From Acidimicrobiia bacterium (GTDB lineage Bacteria > Actinomycetota > Acidimicrobiia > Spongiisociales > UBA5794): a stretch of 41,932 nt of DNA. The notes beneath the pieces were generated by a model that saw nothing but the letters and a program-made list of their open reading frames with translations, ran no database searches and had not been told where the DNA came from. Made by a program: the position numbers and the translations under genes. Positions within the stretch are counted from its first letter, which is position 1. Each line of letters begins with the position of its first letter. This document shows, in pieces, positions 1 through 7,063 of the stretch. The stretch lies in NCBI GenBank assembly GCA_030064765.1, contig JASJEG010000050.1, positions 1-41,932 on the forward strand. Direction: 5' to 3'.

Positions 1-27
1 ATTTCGCGTGTCTCCTGTTCTGTTGGG

Positions 28-2409
28 TCAGGACTTGGACTTGTCGAGGTAGGCCATGGCGATCTTCTCCTGGGTCACCGGCATCGACTTGATGCGAATG
101 CCCATTGCGTTGTAGACCGCGTTGGCGATCACCGGTGCGGCGGCGATCATCGTGTGCTCCCCAACACCGCGCGCTCCAAAGGGGCCGTCCGGCTGCGGGA
201 CCTCGACAATGATCGGAATGACCTCGTCGGGGATGTCGAATGCCGTCGGGATCTTGTAGTCGGTGAAGTTTGGGTTGAGCATCTTGCCGCCCTCGTCGAA
301 CCGCATGTCCTCGTAGAGGACGGTGGCCAGGCCCTGCACCAGACCGCCGACGATTTGTCCCCTGACCAGATCGGGGTTGATCGCCCTGCCGGCATCGACC
401 GCCAGCGCTGCCTTCCGCACCCAGATGCGCCCGGTGTCCTTGTCGATCTCGATGACTACTCCGGTAGCTCCGACGGTGTAGTGCACGTTGGGGTGACCAC
501 CCTGCCCGGTTTCCGGATCGCTGAGTGCGTTGGTGAACTCCGGCATGAACTTGCCGCTGGCGATGATCGGTCCACCCCGCCAGGTCCCTTCATCGGTTTG
601 GATCCCGTCGATGACAAAGTCGCTGAGCGGCTTCTCGAACTCGGGGTCGGTCTTGCATTTGACGCGCTCGTTTTCCAGATACAGCGAGTCGTCCTCGTAG
701 CCGTACACCTGGTGGATGACGTCAAAGATTTTGCCCCGTGCCTCGACGGCAGCCTTCTCGACGGCAAGGCCGGAACTCCATGTGACATGGGACGCCACGG
801 TTTGCCATTCGTAGGGATTTCGGTCGGTATCGGGTGTTTCCACCCTGATCTTCTCCACCGGGACCGTGAGCACCTCGCTGGCGATCTGGGCCATCACCGT
901 GAGGTAGCCCTGCCCCAGCTCCATGCCGGAGACGGTGATGTTGATGCTGCCGTCCTCGTTGAACTTGAGGAACGAGGCAGACGAGGCGTTCGGCGGCATC
1001 GCCGGCGCCTTCCAGAACAACGCCATTCCCTTGCCCATCACCGTGTTCGGGTTGTCCGACTCCTCTTCGACATCCCACTCGATAGCCTCCGCAACCTTGT
1101 CGATCGCCTCGATCAGGCCGGAGGGGTTCATATGGGCGCCGTAGGAGAGCTCGTCGCCCTCGACGATGGCGTTCTTACGGCGAAACTCGACCGGGTCCAT
1201 TCCTATCGCCTCGGCGATGCGGTCCATGTGCGACTCGAGCCCGAAGTGGAATTCGGAGTAGCCGAAGCCGCGGTACGGACCGCCGGGGGGCAGGTTGGTA
1301 TACATGCACAGCGAGTCGTTGGTGATGTTGGGGACCCGATAGGGCCCCGTTGCCGACAGCCCTGCTGCGTTGACGACGTTGGCGCCGTACTCCACGTACG
1401 CGCCGGCGTCCCAGTACAGCTTGTGTTCGACGGCGGTGATGGTGCCGTCGTCCATCACGCCCACCTTGAGCTCTGCTACCACTCCCTGCCGTTGGTAGGT
1501 GTTGTAGAACTCCTGTTCCCGGGTCCAGCGCAGTTTCACCGGGCGTCCCTTCACCAGGGTCGCCATGGAGGCGCCAAGGATCTCCATCGAGACCCCGGCC
1601 TTGCCGCCAAAGCCGCCACCGATGTACGGCGTGATGACGCGCACGTCTTTGTGGGTGAAGCCGAGCGGGGCCAGTGCCTCGGCGAACAGGTGGCGCTGGG
1701 TGTGAGGCGACTGGGATGCGGTCCACACCGTCAGCCGGTCCGCATGGTCCAGCTTGCTCACCGTGACATGCGGCTCGATCGCACAGTGGGCGTAGCGGGG
1801 GACGGTGTAGGTGTCTTCCAGCACGTAGTCGGCCTCAGCGAACGCCTTCTCGGTATCGCCTTTCCTGATCTTGCGCCAGTGGGCGATGTTGGTGTCGGCC
1901 TTCGGGAAGAACCAGGGGACGTGGGTGTAGTCGCCCAGATCTGGGTGGATGAGTCCGGCGTCGGCCTCGAACGCCTGCTTCGGGTCGAGGATCGGGTCGA
2001 GAACTTCGTACTCGACCTCCACCAGCTTGGCTGCCTGTACTGCCTCGCGATGTGTCCGGGCGATCACTCCGGCGACCTGCTCGCCGACAAAGCGCACATG
2101 GTCCTGAGCGAAGATGTAGCGGTCCTCCATGTACATCCCGAACTTGTACGGGAAGTCCTCGCCGGTTACGACCCTGACCACGCCTTTGGCTTGTTCGGCA
2201 GCGGCCGTGTCGATCGAGATGATGCGGGCGTAGGCGTGCGGGCTCTCGACAATCGCAGCATGCAGCAGGCCGGGTCCAAAGTCGATGTCGTCGACGAACT
2301 CGGCGGCCCCGCTGATCTTGTCGAGACCATCGATGCGCACGGCGTCGGTGCCGACGGCCTTCAGATCCTCGTCCTTGGCATCGGCTTCGAAGGGGAACGT
2401 CGTCGTCAT
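28..2409 (-). CDS. Molybdopterin-binding large subunit of a xanthine dehydrogenase-family hydroxylase
   Basis: This is the catalytic subunit of a cytoplasmic molybdenum hydroxylase, which would insert water-derived oxygen into a small organic substrate. The 793-residue length fits CoxL/XdhB-type subunits. Visible motifs are the cofactor loop GGGFGGK (about residues 264-270) and the C-terminal GARGVGEH, whose Glu (about 751) matches the family's catalytic base. The substrate-site loop reads GPYRGFG (about 377-383). This is neither the AYRCSFR loop of form I CO dehydrogenase nor the AYRGAGR loop of form II, so CO oxidation is not supported and the substrate is unknown. I start at ATG 2409 rather than the longer ORF, because it overlaps the stop of the 2Fe-2S subunit gene as ATGA, implying translational coupling. 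An AGGAGA just 3' of the stop, near the window edge, hints at another downstream gene. Confidence 0.93.
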   Translation of the reverse strand: MTTTFPFEADAKDEDLKAVGTDAVRIDGLDKISGAAEFVDDIDFGPGLLHAAIVESPHAYARIISIDTAAAEQAKGVVRVVTGEDFPYKFGMYMEDRYIFAQDHVRFVGEQVAGVIARTHREAVQAAKLVEVEYEVLDPILDPKQAFEADAGLIHPDLGDYTHVPWFFPKADTNIAHWRKIRKGDTEKAFAEADYVLEDTYTVPRYAHCAIEPHVTVSKLDHADRLTVWTASQSPHTQRHLFAEALAPLGFTHKDVRVITPYIGGGFGGKAGVSMEILGASMATLVKGRPVKLRWTREQEFYNTYQRQGVVAELKVGVMDDGTITAVEHKLYWDAGAYVEYGANVVNAAGLSATGPYRVPNITNDSLCMYTNLPPGGPYRGFGYSEFHFGLESHMDRIAEAIGMDPVEFRRKNAIVEGDELSYGAHMNPSGLIEAIDKVAEAIEWDVEEESDNPNTVMGKGMALFWKAPAMPPNASSASFLKFNEDGSINITVSGMELGQGYLTVMAQIASEVLTVPVEKIRVETPDTDRNPYEWQTVASHVTWSSGLAVEKAAVEARGKIFDVIHQVYGYEDDSLYLENERVKCKTDPEFEKPLSDFVIDGIQTDEGTWRGGPIIASGKFMPEFTNALSDPETGQGGHPNVHYTVGATGVVIEIDKDTGRIWVRKAALAVDAGRAINPDLVRGQIVGGLVQGLATVLYEDMRFDEGGKMLNPNFTDYKIPTAFDIPDEVIPIIVEVPQPDGPFGARGVGEHTMIAAAPVIANAVYNAMGIRIKSMPVTQEKIAMAYLDKSKS

Positions 2410-2888
2410 GGCGTTTCTCCTTGTCCGGGGCCACTCTCCGGCCGGCCGGCTGCCAGTACCGCCTCGATGATCGGCTCGTACCCGGTGCAGCGACACAGGT
2501 TGCCCGCTAGGGCTTCCTGAACGTCATGCCGGGTTGGATTGGGGTTGTGCTCGAGGAGTTCGGTTGCAGACAGCACGATGCCCGGGGCGCAGAATCCGCA
2601 TTGGAATGCGTTGATACGGAGGAACAGGTTCTGCAACTCGCTCAAGCCCTCGTAGCTGATGCCCTCGACGGTGACGATTTCGTGACCTTCCGCTTCGACG
2701 GCAAGGACCAGGCAGCTGCGCACGGTGCGTCCGTCCATCAGGATCGTGCAGGATCCGCAATCCCCGCGTTCACATCCGATCTTGGTGCTCTTGGTTCCGA
2801 CGTGCTCCCGAAGTACGTCGAGCAGGACGTCGGCGGGAGCGACGTTGAGCATCCACTGCTCACCATTGACCTTGACTTCTAGCTCCAT
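2406..2888 (-). CDS. 2Fe-2S small subunit of the molybdenum hydroxylase
   Basis: This electron-transfer subunit carries two [2Fe-2S] clusters that pass electrons from the molybdenum centre to FAD. The 160 residues match the family's usual length. The N-terminal plant-ferredoxin-type cluster is ligated by Cys39, Cys44, Cys47 and Cys59 (motif CERGDCGSC). The C-terminal helical cluster uses Cys97, Cys100, Cys132 and Cys134 (CGFC and CRC). All eight ligands are present, so the subunit looks functional. It lies 10 nt after the FAD-subunit gene and its stop overlaps the start of the large-subunit gene. The order FAD, FeS, Mo is the same as in coxMSL operons. Confidence 0.95.
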   Translation of the reverse strand: MELEVKVNGEQWMLNVAPADVLLDVLREHVGTKSTKIGCERGDCGSCTILMDGRTVRSCLVLAVEAEGHEIVTVEGISYEGLSELQNLFLRINAFQCGFCAPGIVLSATELLEHNPNPTRHDVQEALAGNLCRCTGYEPIIEAVLAAGRPESGPGQGETP

Positions 2889-2898
2889 TGCCGTCCTC

Positions 2899-3780
2899 TC
2901 AGATGAGTCGGGTGCCGTACTCGGGGCCCTTTCCTTCGAGTCTTTCGACCGCTGCCACCAGGCCTCTGCGCAGCATCACACCTGTGATGTGGGTGCGGTA
3001 CTCCGCTGTGGCCCGCATATCCGTGATCGGGCTGATCTCGTCGGGCACCATTTCGACGACCCGGTTGATCAGAGCGTCATCCAATTCCTTGCCCTGCAAC
3101 TCAGCCTCGATCGCAGTCGATCGGATCGGGGTTGGGGCAAGCGCGCCGAAGGCAACCCGGTAGTCGAGGTTGGGATAGACCACGATCCCGACCGCGGCCT
3201 GGGCGAGATCCTCGCCGGCGTAGCGCATCAGCTTGACGTACACACCACCGTGCTTGGGTACCTCGATGGCTAGATGGGTGACGACCTCGTCCTCGGTTCT
3301 GGCGGTTTCCCGTAAGCCGGTGAACCAATCGTTGATGTCGATGCTGCGGCTGCCGTTAGGCCCGGTGACGTGAACAGTGGTGTTGTAGGCCAGCAGCACC
3401 GGTCCGGCATCGCATGAGGGGACCGCGGAGCAGATGTTGCCGACCATCGTGGCCCGATTGCGGATTCCCGGCGAAGCGACTGTCTCCGCCATCTCGACCA
3501 GTAGCGGGGCATGGTCGTGGACGAGATCGGACTCAATGAGATCGGTGAACGTGACCAGCGAGCCGACATGGAGCGTCTGCCCATCCAGACGGATATCCCG
3601 CAGCTCGGGGATGTCCTTGATGTCGACGACGAGGTCGGGAGCAACGGCGTCATCGCGCAGCCAGGCGACGAGGTCGGTGCCACCGGCGAGTACCCGCACC
3701 GATCCGGGATGATCGGCCAGGAGGTGGGTCGCCTCCCCGAGTGTTGCCGGACGTCGATACTCGAACTCCTTGGCGATCAC
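2899..3780 (-). CDS. FAD-binding medium subunit of the molybdenum hydroxylase
   Basis: This is the CoxM-like FAD subunit, which takes electrons from the 2Fe-2S subunit and passes them to an acceptor. It contains the N-terminal FAD-binding segment LAGGTDLVAWL and the second FAD-contact region MVGNICSAVPSCD, followed by the CO-dehydrogenase flavoprotein C-terminal region. The length, about 293 residues, is normal. The track begins at TTG 3783; I prefer GTG 3780, which lies 9 nt after a strong GGAGGAGG ribosome-binding site. TTG, at 6 nt spacing, cannot be excluded. It is the first gene of the three-gene operon, and a TTGACA-like hexamer sits on the minus strand about 45 nt upstream, but I see no convincing -10. 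Confidence 0.93.
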   Translation of the reverse strand: MIAKEFEYRRPATLGEATHLLADHPGSVRVLAGGTDLVAWLRDDAVAPDLVVDIKDIPELRDIRLDGQTLHVGSLVTFTDLIESDLVHDHAPLLVEMAETVASPGIRNRATMVGNICSAVPSCDAGPVLLAYNTTVHVTGPNGSRSIDINDWFTGLRETARTEDEVVTHLAIEVPKHGGVYVKLMRYAGEDLAQAAVGIVVYPNLDYRVAFGALAPTPIRSTAIEAELQGKELDDALINRVVEMVPDEISPITDMRATAEYRTHITGVMLRRGLVAAVERLEGKGPEYGTRLI

Positions 3781-3895
3781 CAAAGCAAACCTCCTCCAAC
3801 CAATGAAAGAAGCTTACAAACTGTCAAGCACCGTTGGGCAGGGCCAAACGTCATCGGCACCACGGACGCTGGCCGATGCAATCAGCCCACCCCCC

Positions 3896-3973
3896 TCGAC
3901 GGACTTCGTCCGTCGATCCCCCCATCAAGGGGGGATCGTTCCGGGGACAACCCTCCCCTGGCGGTCGACCGCC
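3896..3973. repeat. Hairpin-rich dispersed repeat, copy A
   Basis: This stretch carries three successive inverted repeats. TCGACGGAC/GTCCGTCGA (9-bp arms, TTC loop) lies at 3896-3916. CGATCCCCCC/GGGGGGATCG (10-bp arms, ATCAA loop) lies at 3914-3938. A GGCGGTCGACCGCC palindrome lies at 3960-3973. About 50 bp from 3908 to 3961 recur almost identically at 4884-4935, in the same orientation, on the other side of the alpha/beta-hydrolase gene. It occupies much of the divergent intergenic region 3784-4035, which contains no gene I can support. Confidence 0.8.
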
Positions 3974-4035
3974 GACCCCGGCTCGACATGCCCTTCTAGG
4001 CTTGGTGAGTGCCTCGAGGATCGGGTGAATCGAGC

Positions 4036-4881
4036 ATGAGGTTGACCGAGCAGTCGTTTGATGCGGGACCCATTTCGATCAACTACGCCACCAACGACGG
4101 TGCAGGTCCTCCGGTGGTTCTTCTCCACGGGCTCACGGACCGGTGGCAGTCCTTGCTCCCTCTCGTTCAAGCTCTCGACAGTCGGTGGCGGGTGTTTGCC
4201 CCTGACATGCGGGGGCACGGTCGGTCGGGAAGATCGCCAACCGGCGTCTACCTACACACTGACCTCGCTGCCGATGTTGTAGCGCTGGCTGAGAGCGTCG
4301 TCGGCGAACCTGCCGTGTTCATCGGCCACTCAGCCGGGGCGTTTCCGGCCATGGAGGTGGCGGCTCGTCATCCCGAACTCAGCCGCGGCGTCATCGTTGG
4401 CGACATGATGTTTGATCTCGAGCACCTCGAGCGCTTGACCAGTACCCCGGAGTCGACCGGCTACTACTGCGCGCTACGCCACCTTGCCGGCCAGCCGGCC
4501 GCCGAAATTGCCGACCGGCTATCCGTGCTGCGGGCCGATCTCGAGCCGAGTGTTCGCAGCGCAATGGCCATCGCTCTCGAGCATGTAGACCCGCGGGTGG
4601 TCGACTGCCACGCAGAAGGACGTTTCTTGGACCTGTTCGAGGACTTCGACGGAGACGACCTGCTGGATCGGATTGCGGCGCCAACCTTGTTGATACAGGC
4701 GGATCCCGAGCTGGGAGCGGTCCTAACCGACCGGTACGTCTCCCACGCTCTAGGTCTGCTCAGCGACGGCAGCCACGTTCGGCTCGACGGGGCCGACCAC
4801 AACCTGGGACTGGACCGGGGAAGCGCGGAACCATTGACCCGAGCGGTTGCGCAGTTCCTCGAATCGCTGCCCGCGGCGTAG
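4036..4881 (+). CDS. Alpha/beta-fold hydrolase
   Basis: This is a soluble serine hydrolase of the alpha/beta-hydrolase superfamily; the substrate cannot be told from sequence. The oxyanion-hole HG is at residues 31-32 (VVLLHGL). The nucleophile elbow GHSAG is at 97-101 with Ser99. A likely acid Asp lies in the IQADPE strand and the catalytic His in DGADHNLGL near the C-terminus. The triad therefore looks complete and the 281-residue length is typical. The track's GTG at 4009 gives a nine-residue extension; I prefer ATG 4036, where the fold begins, although no strong ribosome-binding site is visible. The gene stands alone between two direct copies of a hairpin repeat and converges on the PIG-L gene. 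Confidence 0.9.
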   Translation: MRLTEQSFDAGPISINYATNDGAGPPVVLLHGLTDRWQSLLPLVQALDSRWRVFAPDMRGHGRSGRSPTGVYLHTDLAADVVALAESVVGEPAVFIGHSAGAFPAMEVAARHPELSRGVIVGDMMFDLEHLERLTSTPESTGYYCALRHLAGQPAAEIADRLSVLRADLEPSVRSAMAIALEHVDPRVVDCHAEGRFLDLFEDFDGDDLLDRIAAPTLLIQADPELGAVLTDRYVSHALGLLSDGSHVRLDGADHNLGLDRGSAEPLTRAVAQFLESLPAA

Positions 4882-4883
4882 CC

Positions 4884-4977
4884 GTCCGTCGATCCCCCCA
4901 TCAAGGGGGGATCGTTCCGGGCAACCCTCCCCTGGAGGGAGGGTCGAGCGGACCGGAGGTCCGCGAGGGGAGGGGGG
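4884..4977. repeat. Hairpin-rich dispersed repeat, copy B
   Basis: This is the second copy of the repeat seen at 3896-3973, starting almost directly after the hydrolase stop codon. It has the same CGATCCCCCC/GGGGGGATCG hairpin (4890-4914), then CCCTCCC/GGGAGGG (4925-4943) and GCGGACC/GGTCCGC (4948-4964). The first 50 bp are nearly identical to copy A; the right parts differ in sequence but keep the hairpin character. It lies between convergent genes and may also act as a transcription stop. Confidence 0.8.
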
Positions 4978-5001
4978 TCAGGGGACAGTCGCCCGATCCT
5001 G

Positions 5002-5040
5002 GCTGCTGATAGCAGCTTTGAGTTCGATGCAATCGAACTC
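5002..5040. terminator. Tandem short hairpins between convergent genes
   Basis: Two perfect stem-loops lie side by side: GCTGCT-GAT-AGCAGC (5002-5016) and GAGTTCGAT-GCA-ATCGAACTC (5020-5040). They sit between the convergent hydrolase and PIG-L genes. A role as bidirectional terminator is likely from position, though there is no clear T-tract. They could instead be a REP-like paired-hairpin element. Confidence 0.45.
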
Positions 5041-5065
5041 ACTATGCGGTAGCGGAGGGGAAACT

Positions 5066-5911
5066 CTACGAAAGGCGATCGATTCGATCGGAAACATCTT
5101 CCTCCAACCGCCAGATGTGATCGCTCACGTAGGTGGCCACATCCCCCGAGTCCGCTGTCAGTGGAGTCAGATCCATGGCGTAGGTGGAGGCTTTGGCGGT
5201 GTCGACTTGGTGGCTTTCCGAGAAGGTGGCATGGGCGAGCCTCCTCCCCGCTGCTGCGAGGTCATAGCGCTTGCCTCCTCGAATCTGCGAGTCGTAGACG
5301 GCGATCAGTGCCTGCGCCAGGCTTTGGTGATCGCTCACGTCAAAGACCACCTTGTCGGCGTCGAGCATCCAGTCGAGATCACGCCACACTTCGCATCCAT
5401 AGACGGCCGCTGGTCGGGTGTTGTTGGGCAGTCGCCGGATGGCGGCCAAGGTACGCAGCGCCACTGCGACATGGGTGTCGTGTTTGTCGGCGAGGTTGTG
5501 GGTGTAGACGACCTCGGGCCGGGCTCCATTGATGAGCGCGGCGAGTTCGTTGACGACTGAATCGTGCCGGCCGTCTTTGACCGCAGAGCTCGGATAGTCC
5601 AGCAGAACCGCAGCCGAGTACTCCCCGATGGTGGCTGCCTTCTTCTCTTCGGCAATGCGAACTGCACGCATCTCGGCATCGCTGTGGTCGGAGAAGGGAC
5701 CTGACCGCGGACTGCCGGCACCGTCGGTGACGGTGATGCCGAGAAACCAGCTGTCGCTCTTTCCGAAGCACCGCCCGATCCCATCGAAGGCCATGATCGG
5801 AATGTCGTCCGGATGTGCCCCGATCGCGAGGTGGGTGCTCCGTTGCAGTGCTGCGTCCGGCTCGGCACCATCCGGCACGAAGATCTGCGCACCGGGATTG
5901 GCGAACTTCAT
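5066..5911 (-). CDS. PIG-L family deacetylase
   Basis: This is a zinc-dependent amidase/deacetylase of the PIG-L/LmbE superfamily, which usually removes acyl groups from N-acyl sugars or glycoconjugates. The N-terminal metal and catalytic motif AHPDD is at residues 32-36, and the later metal-ligand segment HNLADKHDTH carries the expected final His. The 281-residue length is typical. The start is ATG 5911. It is convergent with the alpha/beta hydrolase, and no glycosyltransferase or thiol-cofactor genes lie nearby, so the substrate (mycothiol pathway, lincomycin-like, chitooligosaccharide or other) cannot be assigned. Confidence 0.88.
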   Translation of the reverse strand: MKFANPGAQIFVPDGAEPDAALQRSTHLAIGAHPDDIPIMAFDGIGRCFGKSDSWFLGITVTDGAGSPRSGPFSDHSDAEMRAVRIAEEKKAATIGEYSAAVLLDYPSSAVKDGRHDSVVNELAALINGARPEVVYTHNLADKHDTHVAVALRTLAAIRRLPNNTRPAAVYGCEVWRDLDWMLDADKVVFDVSDHQSLAQALIAVYDSQIRGGKRYDLAAAGRRLAHATFSESHQVDTAKASTYAMDLTPLTADSGDVATYVSDHIWRLEEDVSDRIDRLS

Positions 5912-5942
5912 ACGCCGACTCTAATCAGAGCCGCTCCCCACC

Positions 5943-5990
5943 GTTCTTGCGTAGATGGCGGCCGATATCAGCCGTCAGTTACGCAAGAAC
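5943..5990. repeat. 48-nt palindromic dispersed repeat, copy 1
   Basis: This is an inverted repeat with perfect 11-bp arms, GTTCTTGCGTA and TACGCAAGAAC, enclosing a near-palindromic core (GGCCGATATCAGCC). An element of the same length with identical arms recurs at 19193-19240. Each copy lies just 3' of a minus-strand gene, here 16 nt past the stop at 6007. It resembles a REP/MITE-like element and could fold into a long hairpin acting as terminator. Confidence 0.85.
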
Positions 5991-6006
5991 AGAAAAAGGG
6001 GTCTGA

Positions 6007-6702
6007 CTACTCGGACCGGGGCCGCTGGGGGTGGTGGTGGAAGAGCAGTACCAGGCTGAGCAAGGCGATCCAGCCGGGGAAGATGTAGACGCTGGGGGAG
6101 TAGAAGGTGACGTTGAGCAGCATGCTGACGCCCACCGCGTATCCAACGAGGATCATCCATCGTGGCAGCACACCGGTCCGCAACCCGAGCGTCGAAGACG
6201 AGAAGACGACAAGCGCAGCGACCCGAGGCGCAAAGACGGCCAGCACAACCAGGGCATACGAGCGAATCATCGATGCGGCGCCGGGATCGACGTCCATTCC
6301 CCTGTCGGCGAGGATGAATGGTGCCGCCAGGGCTGCGGACCCGATGAAGATCATCCCGGCGACGAGGATCCCACCCCCGAAGAAGACCGTGTCGAACAAC
6401 TTGGGGGTGGGGGTTCCGACACGGTTGCGGATCACTCCTATGAACCACAGGAATCCGGCAGTGGCAATCACGAGGACCTGCAGGACGAACAGCGTGTCCC
6501 ACCCCGTATCTGGGTCCGAGAAGTAGCGGGTGATCTCTTCCTCGGAAGCTTCCACCCCGGGCCCATCGAGTAGTCGCACCAGCGCGTAGATCCACCCAAC
6601 TGCTGCCACCAAGCCGGCGACTGCGGCTGCCTCGATTGAGCGGAGTGACGCACGCCACCCGGTGAGTGGAATCGTGCTGCCAGCGGAGTCGTGATCGGTC
6701 AT
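6007..6702 (-). CDS. Multi-pass membrane protein of unknown function
   Basis: The 231 residues hold about six hydrophobic segments: around residues 25-45, 70-92, 105-130, 145-168, 180-200 and 205-222. There is no recognisable catalytic motif. The N-terminus is short and polar, and the C-terminus ends in a basic, His/Pro-rich tail (HHHPQRPRSE). I do not recognise the family with confidence. The start is ATG 6702, although no strong ribosome-binding site precedes it. It follows the PLDc_N-type small protein gene by about 65 nt on the same strand, so it may share its transcript. Confidence 0.75.
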   Translation of the reverse strand: MTDHDSAGSTIPLTGWRASLRSIEAAAVAGLVAAVGWIYALVRLLDGPGVEASEEEITRYFSDPDTGWDTLFVLQVLVIATAGFLWFIGVIRNRVGTPTPKLFDTVFFGGGILVAGMIFIGSAALAAPFILADRGMDVDPGAASMIRSYALVVLAVFAPRVAALVVFSSSTLGLRTGVLPRWMILVGYAVGVSMLLNVTFYSPSVYIFPGWIALLSLVLLFHHHPQRPRSE

Positions 6703-6767
6703 GACTGAGACTCAGGAAGAGCCGGCTGCACCGCAGGTCCAACCCGGCGGGTACCAGCTGATCTTCA

Positions 6768-7058
6768 TCAGTCGACCTTTGCCGGGGTGAAGGTCCGCGG
6801 GTCAACAAAACCCCGACTCCACGACCGCGGGGTGAGAGCTTCGCGATAGCGTGCGGGCAGACCGCCGCCTCTTGCCATTAGGTAGACAGCGACGCCTAGC
6901 CATGGGAATGCTATGACGACCAGCACCCAGCCGGCTTTGGCAGCACCGTTCAGATCCGCACTGAGAAAGACGTCGGCCACTATCCCGATGATCGCGCAGA
7001 TCCACGCAGTGAAGACGAAGAAGACCAACATCACCCAGATCAGATCAAGCAACGGCAT
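6768..7058 (-). CDS. PLDc_N-type small membrane protein
   Basis: This is a 96-residue protein with two transmembrane helices separated by a short loop, matching the PLDc_N (cardiolipin synthase N-terminal-like) domain: a WI-C-A-like first helix, then GAAKAGWVLVVIAFPWLGVAVYL. No phospholipase catalytic domain is attached, so it is not an enzyme by itself. The ORF track starts 66 codons too far upstream. ATG 7058 is preceded by GGAAGGAG and lies 5 nt after the sulfatase-maturase stop, so the two genes are likely co-transcribed. A paralogue with an added SHOCT domain is at 11142-11516. Confidence 0.85.
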   Translation of the reverse strand: MPLLDLIWVMLVFFVFTAWICAIIGIVADVFLSADLNGAAKAGWVLVVIAFPWLGVAVYLMARGGGLPARYREALTPRSWSRGFVDPRTFTPAKVD

Positions 7059-7063
7059 GAGAA

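Noticed and set aside
28-2409. Carbon monoxide dehydrogenase (coxL)
   Set aside because: Subunit order and folds fit the wider family, but the active-site loop is GPYRGFG and lacks the AYRCSFR or AYRGAGR signatures.
154-2520. Long plus-strand ORF of 788 aa
   Set aside because: It is antisense to the molybdopterin subunit, has no recognisable domain and has the look of reverse-frame GC-rich sequence; the minus-strand gene has all family motifs.
6768-7058. Cardiolipin synthase or phospholipase D
   Set aside because: Only the two-helix N-terminal-type domain is present; the HKD catalytic motifs are absent.
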